From Lucifuga dentata (lineage: Eukaryota > Chordata > Actinopteri > Ophidiiformes > Bythitidae), in contig VXCM01003458.1 of the NCBI GenBank assembly GCA_014773175.1, positions 1-64,000 on the forward strand: 64,000 nucleotides of DNA. Reading direction: 5' to 3'. Under the pieces are notes generated by a model, which was not told the origin of the DNA, did no database searches, and saw only the letters and a list, made by a program, of their open reading frames with translations. The position numbers were made by a program, and so were the translations under genes. Of the stretch, positions 25,971 to 36,420 are shown piece after piece. Numbering within the stretch: the first letter of the stretch is position 1; every line of letters starts with the position of its first letter.

Positions 25971-26674
25971 GCTCTTTAATCTCTGTACAGCACTGCGATA
26001 AACAAATGAGTCAGACGGCGCTTGCAGAGAATCCTGACTCATGCTTACACACACATGTGGTGAGAAAGAGAGAAAAACGACAGATTTGGGGAGGAAGCGG
26101 CAGAAAAGGGGGGGGTGAAAGAGGAAGAGTGGGAGAAAAGAGAAAGAGAAGCTTAAAAAAAAGGAAGCGAATGGCTGAAAATGGAGTTAAAACATCCTCT
26201 TTCATCCGCTTGATCCTCTTACACGCCGTCTACTACACCGACTGCAGACTTAACAGTATCATACACACATACGTCAGGGCTCTACATGTGAAGTAAGCGC
26301 ATGTTTTGCTGTCATCCTGGCCTGAGCATCTCGGTGTAAAACATCTTTACTGCCTCTAACAGAGCAGTAAACGCATGCCTCAATGCATATGTCACTCACC
26401 AACACACACACACGACACAACATACATACATACATGTACCATATGACCAAACCGACACCATCATACAGAGATAACTGAAATACAGTACAATATAGTGCTG
26501 AAACAATTAGCCACTTAATCGCTTAGTTTTAATTTTTTTTTTTTTAAAGTTAATGAGCATTATTTTAAAAAACTCAGTTAATTAAGCCATTTCTCAAGCA
26601 AAAACATCAATTTATCGGTTTTGTAGCTTTTTACTTGGTTTCTCTGTAATCTCAGACAAATTAAAAATGAAATT

Positions 26675-27206
26675 TTAAAGGACAATACTGGTGATTTTGC
26701 ATGTTTGAGCCCAATATATACAACTCACACACAAGTTACATTACCAACAACTATTTCCCAAAATATATGATTGGAGCAATAAATTGTAGATTTTTTTCCT
26801 ACCTTCCAGACATTAGTTTCAGTTCATTCTAGTACGCTATAAAAATCAACTTGTAGAGACTTGAAACACGCTTAAGGTAAAAATCCATCACAGCAAACTT
26901 GATGTCTATTAAGTTTTTTTGTCGAGCAAACTTTATTTAACTTGTCCAACATGGAGCGGCACTGAAAACAATTGTATGCCTCCGCCAGGGAATATAGTTC
27001 CAGGCGAAGATGGCTTTCACTGAAAAGTTAAACGACCATGCCTTTTACAATCGTGCAAAACTGTCAGAAAGTGAAACGTGGAAATTTAAAGTGTGTGTAT
27101 CACCTGAACATTTCATTTTGAAAGATTTGGGATTTGGCAAAATAACAGGAAAACTAAAATACGGTTTTATGTTTTGGGAAAAATGATCGTCAGTAACGTA
27201 ACGTTA
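26675..27206 (-). mobile_element. TTAA-type MITE, subfamily B, reverse, truncated
   Basis: It begins TTAAAGGACAATACTGG and carries the reversed B interior (CTCCGCCAGGGAATATAG). The right terminal repeat is lost. Confidence 0.7.
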
Positions 27207-27502
27207 TTCTAACTCGTCCTGATGTGTGCCAGATCAAAACATGTTTTGAAGAACGCCTGCAGATACAGTCTTACGACGGATAATTGACTGTGAACGCTGA
27301 CATATAAAAAGCCACGACACGCACACACACACACATGCTGACACGCAGAAAACAGTAGCGCGTGTGCAGACAGGCACAGAGAGATAGTAAAGGACACAAA
27401 GACAGGGAGTTAGGCTTTTTTTTTTTTTGGGTGATTCAGTCGACACTTGACCTCATTTGAACCTCTGTTCAGTCAGTGAGTTAATCATCTACCAGTCATC
27501 TG

Positions 27503-27538
<36 letters not shown>

Positions 27539-27567
27539 CAAGATGAACCACAGTTTGGTGCCACTGN

Positions 27568-27603
<36 letters not shown>

Positions 27604-27973
27604 CAAGATGAACCACAGTTTGGTGCCACTGCCTATTCAGAGGCCTGATCCAAAATATCAGAGGAGCTGCAAATTGATATAATCTTATAATGTGACTATT
27701 TATGGCACACAGAATTATTTTTTTCGGGAGAAAAGTGTATCTCTAACATTTACTATCTTTCACTCTCACTTTCACGCGTGCAACAGCAATGAAATGATAG
27801 AAATGGTATTATTCAAACACTTGCTGCTGTGATCGTGGAAACTCCAGACAGCCGGTAAAAGTTTTTCCTGACAAATTAGATTTTGCCAAAGTTAGAAAAC
27901 TTTGGACTGGAGAGAGCAATGACCTGTCAGAGCGTATGATAAAGCAAAAACACACTAACACACACACACACTG

Positions 27974-30900
27974 CTATAACTCACCCTTGGTTGTCATGGC
28001 AACTCCATCAGATTTGATGAAGTCGATACTGGCGTAGGCTCCGTTCTCCGGCAGAGGCACCGTCCCCGCTGATGACGAGCTCCCGTTGGCTCCTGGCGTT
28101 ACAGCTCCCTCATCGCTCCCGTCCTCCCTTAGCTCCAAGGCAATGTAGTTCAGGCCATTCTGGTACCCCACAGACATGTTCCGGCACATTCTACCCACTC
28201 CGGCCCCTGCTGAAGAGGCGGATGCTGGAGTCCCGGAGGCCATGCCTAATTCCAAGGCTCTTGTCTGGGCACGGTGAGCTGGTGAGTCCCCCAGACCCTC
28301 CATGGACATCCACACACTGTCAAAAGATGCTGAGCTGGCCCATCTGGAAGCCTGACCCTCCGTTATATAAGATCCATTGGGGCCTGTGGGGTTAGACGGC
28401 GTGGGGTGGGTGGCTGAGGCTGGGGGGCCTAGTCCTCCACCCAAGGGAGTTGAATTAGAGGAGGAGGTAGAGGAGAATGTCTCTGAGCTGTGCCTCCTTC
28501 TGCCTTGGGGGTCAGCCCGAACCACCTTGGGCTCCAGCTGGTGTGAGGGTGCCCTACCAGGGCTTGACGGGGGAAGGGTGGGTGAGATGGAGGAGGAGGC
28601 GGAGGGAGCGTGGCCGNCCTACCAGGGCTTGACGGGGGAAGGGTGGGTGAGATGGAGGAGGAGGCGGAGGGAGCGTGGCCGTAATGCCCCTCCATAATGC
28701 ATAGGTGCTGCAGCATGGCCGTGGGGCTCGTCTGTGGCCTGTTTCCCGTGCTGAGGTTAAATGTCATATCTGTGTAATCGTCCCCCGTCGACCTCCAGTG
28801 ACCTCCTGCAGGAACTCCAGGGGAGGCAGGCACCCCAGGATTGGTAGCCAGGGGTCGGATGTAGCTGGGTGGGTTCCAAGGAGCAACAAGGCTGGGTCTG
28901 GGTGACTGGTTCTTACTGACACATCCAGCACTGTCCTGCTGGTCTGAGTCCACCTCAACGCTCATGTAGTCTTGGTGGACTTGGTGCTGCAGCTGGGGAG
29001 GGGTCAGACAGTGGTCGCTGGATTCCAGGGAAGGCGTTTCATTTTGGACAACGAGAGAGTAGGAGCTGAGGGGTTCTTTTTGGTGGGGGTAGTGATCGCC
29101 AAACTCAATGTTAATATACTCTCCGGGACTAGAGGGCCTGTCAGACGAGCTGCCAGTAGCGGGAACTGAGGTGGAGGTGCCTGCAGATGCTGTGGAGGGC
29201 TCGCTAACCCGCAGCGGACCGTGGAAGCTCCTTCTGCCTAACGGGAGTCGGGTGGGCCTCACAGCACGTCGGTCAGCCATTGCAGCAGTTGTGTGCTGCG
29301 CCCCGTAAGGCGGGGGTGGGTGAGAGGGAGTGGCGGTGCAACTCCCACCCCCTCCCCTCTTCTCTAGTGTTGATATCGAAGCTGTGGCAACTGATGAGTA
29401 GACTGGCTTGNCCCCCTCCCCTCTTCTCTAGTGTTGATATCGAAGCTGTGGCAACTGATGAGTAGACTGGCTTGGCAGGAGAACTCATAGGAACATACTC
29501 CCCATACTCTTTTTCATCTCTCTCTCTTGCAGGAGCTTTATAGGAGCGGGGGAGGGAGAAATAAGGGCTGTAAGACTTGTGGGTGCCATCAGGTGTGCCA
29601 GGTGTGTAGTACCCACCGCTCCCTTCATTTGAGAGCTTGCGCCCCCCGCTGCTGCTGTATGACATGTCCATATATTCCCCATTTTCGGGTCTGTCTGCTA
29701 TGCTGTCACTCCCGCCGGCACCAGCTATACTGGAGCTACTATGAGGGCTGGGGGAGGCCTGGACTGGGGAAGGGGAGCCACCACTGCCCCCTGGGAGCAT
29801 CATCATGTAACCGTGGGAGTCTGTGGAAGATTGCTGCTGGAGCTGGGGGTGATGCTGCTGCGCTGAACGGGGACCTAAAGCTGGACTGTGAAACTGCAGA
29901 GAGGGGGGGATGTGGTGGGAGTAAGAAGAGGGTTGCATAGGCATGTAGTCGGGAGGAGTGTCCCGGGGTGAGGCAGCCACGCCGCACATCATGGGCATGT
30001 AGCCACTGTCTTCCTTGGCGGAAGAGGAAGAGAGTGGTGGCCGTTCTCCACTGGCTTCCGTCCGTGAGAGCGTGGAGGGCCGACTCTGCTGGCTGTGCTC
30101 AGAGCAGGAACTGTAGTCAGAGCGGAGTGAAGAAGAGGAGGAGGAAGGCCCGCCACGGAGGAGCCCACTGCCAAATGGTAGCACCACCTCTCCAATTGAC
30201 CCTTCATCCAATGAGAAGTTGGTCTGGGTCATCTTCTGATAAACTGCCACACCAGACCCACTGGTTGTGCCACCTGAAGGTCTGGAGAAAGACTGTGTCC
30301 GCCTCCTCAGAGACGACGAAGAAAAGCGCTCATCCTCTGTCGTTGACGTGCTCTCATCTCGTGGCGTGTCGCCGCCGCTGTTGTTTCCAGACCCCACACT
30401 GGTGCCAAAGACCTCGCGGCTCCAGCCCATGGCCATGTAATCATTGAGACAATTCTCCTCTCTTATCGGTGGGGTGTTGCCCAGCGAGTCCGGCGTGTTA
30501 CTCCGCACCCGGAAATAGCGGAAGTCACCAGGGCTGGAGCCGTACTCATCAGAGGAGTTGAATCCACCATCAGACGGCGAGCCACATATCGATGCGCTTG
30601 ATGGGCGGGTGAGAGTGTCAGAGACAGAACCGTGGCCACTACTGGAGGAGACACTCACTGGGCTGGTGGTTGAGGGGAAGTGGGAGACTGGGAGTGAGGC
30701 AGAGCGGGCGTGGTATGTGGAGGACGATGACCCTGGTATGGCTCTGATGTAGCGGCTGCTGGTACTCGTGCCAGCATTTCCTGTGGCGACGCTGCCCCCA
30801 CTGTTGCCACCGCCCCCTTCCNCTGCTGGTACTCGTGCCAGCATTTCCTGTGGCGACGCTGCCCCCACTGTTGCCACCGCCCCCTTCCTGTCGACCATGC

Positions 30901-32410
30901 TGTGCCCGTGCTGAGTTAAGGTGAACCAAACTTCCTGTGGCGGAGCGGAATGGCCGGTTCATCGTCCCCTCACCCTCACTGGATGTGCGAAAGCGATACC
31001 CACTAGCTCCGGAGCTCTTACTTGATGGTGGCGTGCCAACAACCGACTCCGTTCTCGACCGCCGCTGCAGCCCTGTCTGACTCGGCGGCAGGTNGGCGTG
31101 CCAACAACCGACTCCGTTCTCGACCGCCGCTGCAGCCCTGTCTGACTCGGCGGCAGGTTACCTAGGTGGCGGCGTGTTGTGATGAATGGCATGGGGTTGG
31201 AGCCTGATGATTGACTTTTGCTCCTAGGTCGAAACTCAGCGAAAGCTTTCAGGGCCTTCATGGTCTCCAGGATGGTCTCGTGCATATTTTGAGCCACAAC
31301 AGAATCGTCCACTTGCATCCAAATCTCCCCGGGCCCAATTGAGGAGGAACGGCCCACCTCAATGAAAAAGAAGCTCTCCGAGTGTCCACAACGCCTGATA
31401 TTCATCAGCTGGAGGTTAACACACGGGGTTTCAGAGTTCAACTTGACAAGGTGGATGGTTTTAGTTGAGAGGCATAACCGGTAAACACCTGTGAGGTTTT
31501 TAGTTTGACCCAATCCTTTAGGCTTCACATTCACCTGCCACACCTCCTTAAATACAGTACCGGGAGTGACCGTACCATATCCATCATCTAAATCATCAGA
31601 ATCCAAGTGTCCCTTTTTGCCCTCACTCATCAGTTCACTGATAGCTACGTACCAGTCCTCTTGCTCCTGCTCGTTCTCAGCAACAATGGCAAAGTACTCG
31701 TCCTTAGTATAAAGGGCAATGAGGTGCTTGTTTTTGGAATCCGCCCTTTTGTTTACCGTGAAGCATTGGTAGAGGTAAATAACCCGTTTGGGGGGAGAAG
31801 CGGCGACCACTCCGCCGCTGGCTGCGGCTGCGGCTGCAGAGCGCAGACTGTTCCTGAATTTCTTCTCGCTGTCGTAATATTCCAGGCGGCTCGGCCCCAG
31901 GTGGCTGGCCGCCCGCAGCACGAAAAACCGCTTGTGTCCATGTTTCTGCTTCCGCAGGTGACCGCATTTTCGGATATCGTCCACAGCGTCCGAGGTGTTG
32001 GCTACGTTCACAGAGGCGTATACATGGCTGCTGCTGCTAGCGGCGGAGGAAGCGGCGGGGTCTTCGGCGGCTGCGTGTACCTGGCTGAGAGACGAAGAAG
32101 AGGCTTTCCTGGCCGGGGACTCCGCGCTGCTTTCTCCGGAAAGATGCTGCTGTGGAGCCAGCTGGTATTGATGGTGCTGCTGTTGATCCTTTGGTGGGTG
32201 ATGGTGACTGAGGTGGTGGTGGTTGGAGGGCGGTAAATGTTGATGGAAGCGAGAGCCTCCTCCTCCGCCGACATTAATTAACGGGGAAGGGGGTTCCCCG
32301 ACCGAGCCGTCTCCGTTGGCTGCTGCAGATTTCGTCCCCACGTCCCGCTGCTGTGTCTCCAGCATCAACATCGCTGCCTTGCCTTCCTGGTAGTTCGTGA
32401 AATTTGCCAT
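27974..32410 (-). CDS. irs4: Insulin receptor substrate 4, main coding exon
   Basis: A docking protein that binds activated insulin/IGF-type receptors and recruits SH2 proteins such as PI3K. The start at 32,410 (MANFTNYQEG) leads into a His/Gln/Ser-rich N-terminus. A PH domain (RKCGHLRKQKHGHKRFFVL, about 31,640-31,980) contains an alanine run, as in mammalian IRS4. The PTB domain (FKEVWQVNVKPKGLG onward) lies at about 31,230-31,560. Tyrosine motifs follow: YMAM 30,428; YMPM 29,990 and 29,936; YMMM 29,798; YMDM 29,663; YVPM 29,486; YTDM 28,765 for PI3K; YINI 29,107 for Grb2; and C-terminal YASI 28,025. The raw frame is broken at four N joins. Counting each duplicated flank once gives one open frame of about 1,390 codons. 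IRS4 rather than IRS2 is chosen from the PH details (YQCF, HLIALYTKDEYF) and the neighbouring cyclase. Confidence 0.88.
27979..27986 (-). other. irs4: Splice donor near the irs4 C-terminus
   Basis: The minus strand reads AG|GTGAGT with the exon ending at 27,985, six bases short of the in-frame TAG at 27,974-27,976. It matches the donor consensus almost perfectly and supports a downstream terminal exon. Confidence 0.6.
28553..31158 (-). other. irs4: Four duplicated-overlap N joins inside irs4
   Basis: Direct duplications flank an N at 28,617 (28,553-28,616 / 28,618-28,681), 29,411 (29,348-29,410 / 29,412-29,474), 30,822 (30,756-30,821 / 30,823-30,888) and 31,094 (31,030-31,093 / 31,095-31,158). 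The extra lengths are 65, 64, 67 and 65 bases, each shifting the frame. Subtracting them brings all four frame segments into register, strong evidence that they are assembly artefacts and not mutations. Confidence 0.9.
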
Positions 32411-33000
32411 TAGAGAATACAATCAAAGGTCACTTTACTAGCAAGCTAATCCGAGTGGACCCAGACCCCATTCTTGTTTTGGGAGACGAGCTCCCGAGTC
32501 CGGCTAGGCCAGCTAACGTTAACTCACAGGCTGAGATTTACAATCCACACGGACCGGCTTTGATATTCCGTCAAAAAACGCGTCTCTTTGCCTGTCTAGC
32601 GGCAAGGCAGGTATTCCAATGCGGGCTTTTTTACGAAATGAAGCCTACCGTGTGCAACATGACCACGCTCAGACGTGTTTCTATAATCGAGAGGATCCGA
32701 CTAGCTCGGTTAGCAATCCGTTCCCTTCTCCTCCTGTACACATCTCTACGGGCCAGAGCACAAACAACACGTGACCCCCCTGCGTCAGCGTCAAAAGGGG
32801 AGGGACAAACAGTCCTAACATGGCTCTGACTGGACGAACATTTTGACTGACATCCGTTGACAGGCGTTTAGACCAATGACTATGAGACATTAGTGCTTTA
32901 CGTCAAGAGCGCTGACCAATCACGTCGCAAAGAGTTTCAGAGAAGCTAAAAATAGGCGGTGACACTGTAGGCTTATCTGGAGTCTGATGTTAGCTTCTCC
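32411..33000 (-). promoter_or_regulatory. irs4: irs4 5' UTR and promoter region
   Basis: Non-repetitive, CpG-containing sequence directly upstream of the start codon. It contains CCAAT motifs on the plus strand near 32,873 and 32,917, and a perfect MEF2 consensus further up. I cannot place the transcription start. Confidence 0.45.
32946..32955. promoter_or_regulatory. MEF2 consensus site
   Basis: CTAAAAATAG matches the MEF2 consensus YTAWWWWTAR exactly, about 540 bp upstream of the irs4 start codon. Binding is not shown. Confidence 0.4.
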
Positions 33001-33506
33001 AGCGGCTGTATAAACTGAGATAACTGATCCCAGACCTGCAGACAAACCAATCTCACCTAAGAGCTGGGTAAAATTTTCTACTGTTTACTTATTTAATAAT
33101 GTTTTCAACTCAAAAAGCCAAATTTTCCATATGTAGCTTTTCCTAGCATCAAAACCTATGCAACTGGTAAACTCAAAATAAAAGATAAAACTAAAAACGT
33201 GTTCCAAAAATTGTATTTTTTAATACTGTTTCCTTACTTTTTAAAGGATTGAAAGCACTGAGACCCGTCACTGTTTTCATTCAGCAAGAGTGGTTAAAAA
33301 AATAAAAAAATAAATAAAATACTAAAATCAGAAAGGATAATTTTTAAAAATAGATGAAGGGATCGGAAATAAAATGCTGTTTTTTGTTTTATTTTTTTGT
33401 TTGTTTTTTTTTTGGTGCCAAAACATGAAGGAAAAAAAAAAACACAAGCAGTGCTCAAAAATCTATTTACTGTGCAAAAACAATACAAAAGTATATACAA
33501 AATTTA

Positions 33507-33945
33507 CTATTTTAATCAATCAATCAATCAATCAATTTATTTAAAGTGCAAAATCACCATGCATCATGGTCCCGATACACTTTACAGTAAAGATAAAAAG
33601 TAGGGACATTAAAAAGATCATCAAAGCAAAGTTACAGTAAAAACAAGAACATTAAAAGAGCAAAGTTAAAAGGATGCTTGAAAAAGTAATAATCTAAGGT
33701 AGGCTGTAAAATAATGAATAGAGGTGGGTTTTCAACCTTGATTTAAAATTTTCAACTGAGCTTGCTTCTTTAACATGTAGTGGTAGTGTATTCCAGAGAT
33801 AAGGGGCACGGTAAGCAAATGCTCTAAAGCCAAGCGATTTTTTGTTAATTGAAGGAATAACCAGGAGAGCAGCATCGAGAGAATGGAGAGGACGAGCTGG
33901 TGTGTATGGTGTAAGGAGGTTATGTCAAATTAACTGACCCATGAC
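33507..33945 (-). mobile_element. 3' end of an L2-type LINE
   Basis: On the minus strand an open frame reads ARPLHSLDAALLVIP, then FRAFAYRAPYLWNTLP and SVENFKSRLKTHLYS before a stop, which is the typical C-terminal tail of L2/CR1-clade reverse transcriptase proteins. A short 3' UTR follows and ends in a tandem (TGAT)n repeat at 33,517-33,534, as L2-like elements often do. It is a 5'-truncated copy. Confidence 0.75.
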
Positions 33946-34003
33946 ATCTTATTTGCTCCACAGATCAAGGTAGACCGCATCGTGGGGCCAGTTAATTTGG
34001 CAT

Positions 34004-35863
34004 AGCCTGCTGAAAATAGTAAATTTTGTTTTGATTACACAGTACTTCACTCCATGACAAACAACTTCATCTGGCTACTGCTGGTCGTCTCTAATAATGT
34101 GTTCTATTTTATATTGTTACTTATGTTTCAGGTACAACTTATTGTGCAAATAATTGACCAAAATTAACTTGAAGCTAACACTTCCAACAGAAATCTTGCT
34201 TGTAGGAACCAAAATGTACTCGTTGAGATGATTGCAAAAACCTTGTGGCTTCCTGGCTAAAAGCTATCATTAGCCATAGCATCAATGGCATATTCCATCC
34301 ACTGCACTTAGACTTCTTCAATGATATATTTCAGTTTTTTCAGACTTTTGGTACCAAAAACTTACTAAGACAGTATATATTGTATGTGTGTGAAAGACTC
34401 AAGTGAAAGACTCAAGGATTCGCTGTGTTTTGCAAGGGGACCTTGACAGGGTAATCAAGCTTTGTTGGCCCAGGGGAGGTATCCGTGTTCCGCCACGATG
34501 TGGAGAATGCCTCGCTGTCCAGCCTTTGCTCCATGCAGCAGGTTATCCCAAACCCCTTTCAGTATAAGGATTGGGATCATGTACAGTGCTCCAGTGGGAA
34601 TCATAGCTGTCATGATTTACCCATGGAGCCATGCAAGGCCTCCTGTCTACAGACTTTATGATTCCCCACGATGGATTATTTTTGACGTTTTTCTCACTAT
34701 ATATGAGAATAAATGACAGCTAATGGGTTCTTTGTAAGGTTGACTGATGAAAGTCTGAAATAAAAGAGAGTTACAACTCTTTATTTCATTCTCCCACCCC
34801 TCTTTAATCTTTCATTAAGGAAAACTGGATAGCATAGTGACAGCCGGAATACCAACCACCGAGCTTGCCCACTTCGACAACTGCCAGTCGAGCCAATGGG
34901 CAACACTGCTCCTCTCAGGGGAAAAACCAGCTGCTTTTCAAAGGAAGGCAGGTTCTGCTAACCTCTGGCTGGAATGAGGTCATCACCCTCCCTCAACCTT
35001 TCATCCTCCATCTGCTGGGAGAACTACCAAACTTTAACCAGTCTTTAAACTTTCTCCCTTTTTCTGTCCATGTTTCTGAAAAACCTCAACCTCCAAAATG
35101 TCCAGAAACAGAAGACAGCAGACGTGTTTTAGCTGAACCGCCATATGTTTTTCAGTTCATCCGGTGGCTTTTAACAAGGTTTCGATCCCACTGGTGAGCT
35201 TGGGTGTCAGTAACAGTCCAGCCAGTTGGGTGTGCGTGTATGTGTGTGTGTGTGTGTGTGAGACCCTGAACAGCTCCAACTTCTTGGCGTAGCTCGAACC
35301 AAATCCTGCTTTGACCCCGGTGGTGAATTCGGAATCTGAGTATGTTTACACTGCGCCACCTATGGCATCTTTCATCCTCTGCGCTTGGACTCCCTGTGTG
35401 ATATATTTTGAATTCTTCATGCTGCCAAGAACGTATCAAAAGAGTCTTCGTACACGACGGGTTCAAGCCCTTGCACGTTTTGTGCGGGAACTCCCTTGCT
35501 GTAGTTGAATTAGTTCACGTTTCTTGGATTGCACGATTGCAAGGACGTTATTATGCTTTACTGCAGAGAAACGTTTCAGGCCGCAGGTCAAGCTTGGACT
35601 TGTGTCTGACTAATAAACAAGCAGGTTTGCGTTGAGTACAGTGCCGATTGCAGCCATCTAGTCGCAAGAGGTTGAGTGTGTGTATGTGTGTGTGTGTGTG
35701 TGTGTGTGTCAGGGCCAAAGGAGAGAGAGAACAAAGCCACACTCTGCATGTCTAAGTGTGTGTGTTTGCATGCGTTTAAGTTTGAGTGTGTCTTTGTGTG
35801 CATCAGTCCATGTGTCAGTCAAAGCAGCAGTCAACGTGTAAGCTTCACGATGCAAATTAGGAG

Positions 35864-35898
<35 letters not shown>

Positions 35899-36420
35899 TC
35901 ATTTATCTGGCCATGGCACTTTGGGTAATCATTGACTTTAGCTGTCTGAGTGTCCAGACACACACACACACACACACACACGCTCATTCAGGCACAAACA
36001 ACTTAATGGACATTACATTTGGAAAAACACATTGAGAATGAGGTATCAGCTTCTTTTACCACTTTGTTATCAATAAGATAAAACTAAAATTCAAATAAAA
36101 CAAAATGATATTGAGTTAAAATGAAATGACAGAAAACTAATGAAACTTAAAAAAAAAAAGTAATAAAAATCACTTTGAAATGTAGTTATTTTTATTTAGG
36201 TATATCCTCCACTGGATTACCAAAATTTTGATCTCACTTTTTAGATTACACTCAACAATTCTAAATTTGCATCAAAACTATAAACATATTTTAGAGAAAT
36301 TTAAAAATATATACATATCCGTTACAGTAATAAATAATTGAAAAATTGCATAATCCTTACAAAATGTGGCTATAATAGTTGCCAAATTTTCTCATGTACT
36401 ATTGTATCTCCTCTCTTCTC
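34004..36420. other. Intergenic, unrecognised
   Basis: Between 34,440 and 35,640 the plus strand is less repetitive and has modest open frames (34,462-34,716 and 34,865-35,197) without recognisable domains. GT and CA tracts occupy 35,665-35,711, 35,869-35,894 and 35,960-35,983. The rest is plain AT-rich DNA. Confidence 0.5.

Larger units (their letters stand above)
18009..27984 (-). other. irs4: Predicted irs4 intron
   Basis: About 10 kb between the main coding exon and the predicted terminal exon. Besides the MITE copies listed separately it contains long poly-A runs, CA tracts near 25,745-25,785, 25,932-25,970 and 27,503-27,602, a CT tract near 25,339-25,433 and a GA-rich tract at 21,336-21,715. 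No other exon-like sequence was recognised between 20,560 and 24,380. Confidence 0.45.

Noticed and set aside
25886..26296. 136-codon open frame with Thr-His repeats
   Set aside because: It is a translated CA repeat joined to A/G-rich DNA.
28072..28395. Plus-strand frame opposite irs4
   Set aside because: It is a mirror of the GC-rich irs4 coding strand without independent support.
31607..32236. 209-codon plus-strand frame opposite the irs4 PH domain
   Set aside because: The minus strand clearly encodes the PH domain here; the opposite frame is a shadow of it.
27974..32410. irs4 as a pseudogene
   Set aside because: All four frame breaks coincide with N joins flanked by duplications, and removing the duplicates restores one frame.
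27974..32410. Assignment as irs2
   Set aside because: The C-terminus is IRS2-like, but the PH domain details, the alanine insertion and the adjacent gucy2f fit IRS4 better.
33932..34003. Short inverted repeat (TCAAATTAACTG / CAGTTAATTTGG)
   Set aside because: The arms are short and imperfect and no element boundaries or structural RNA signature accompany them.
35320..35400. Frame with YTAPP resembling the start of MICOS apolipoprotein O-type proteins
   Set aside because: The match is five residues long, with no neighbouring conserved sequence; chance is the better explanation.
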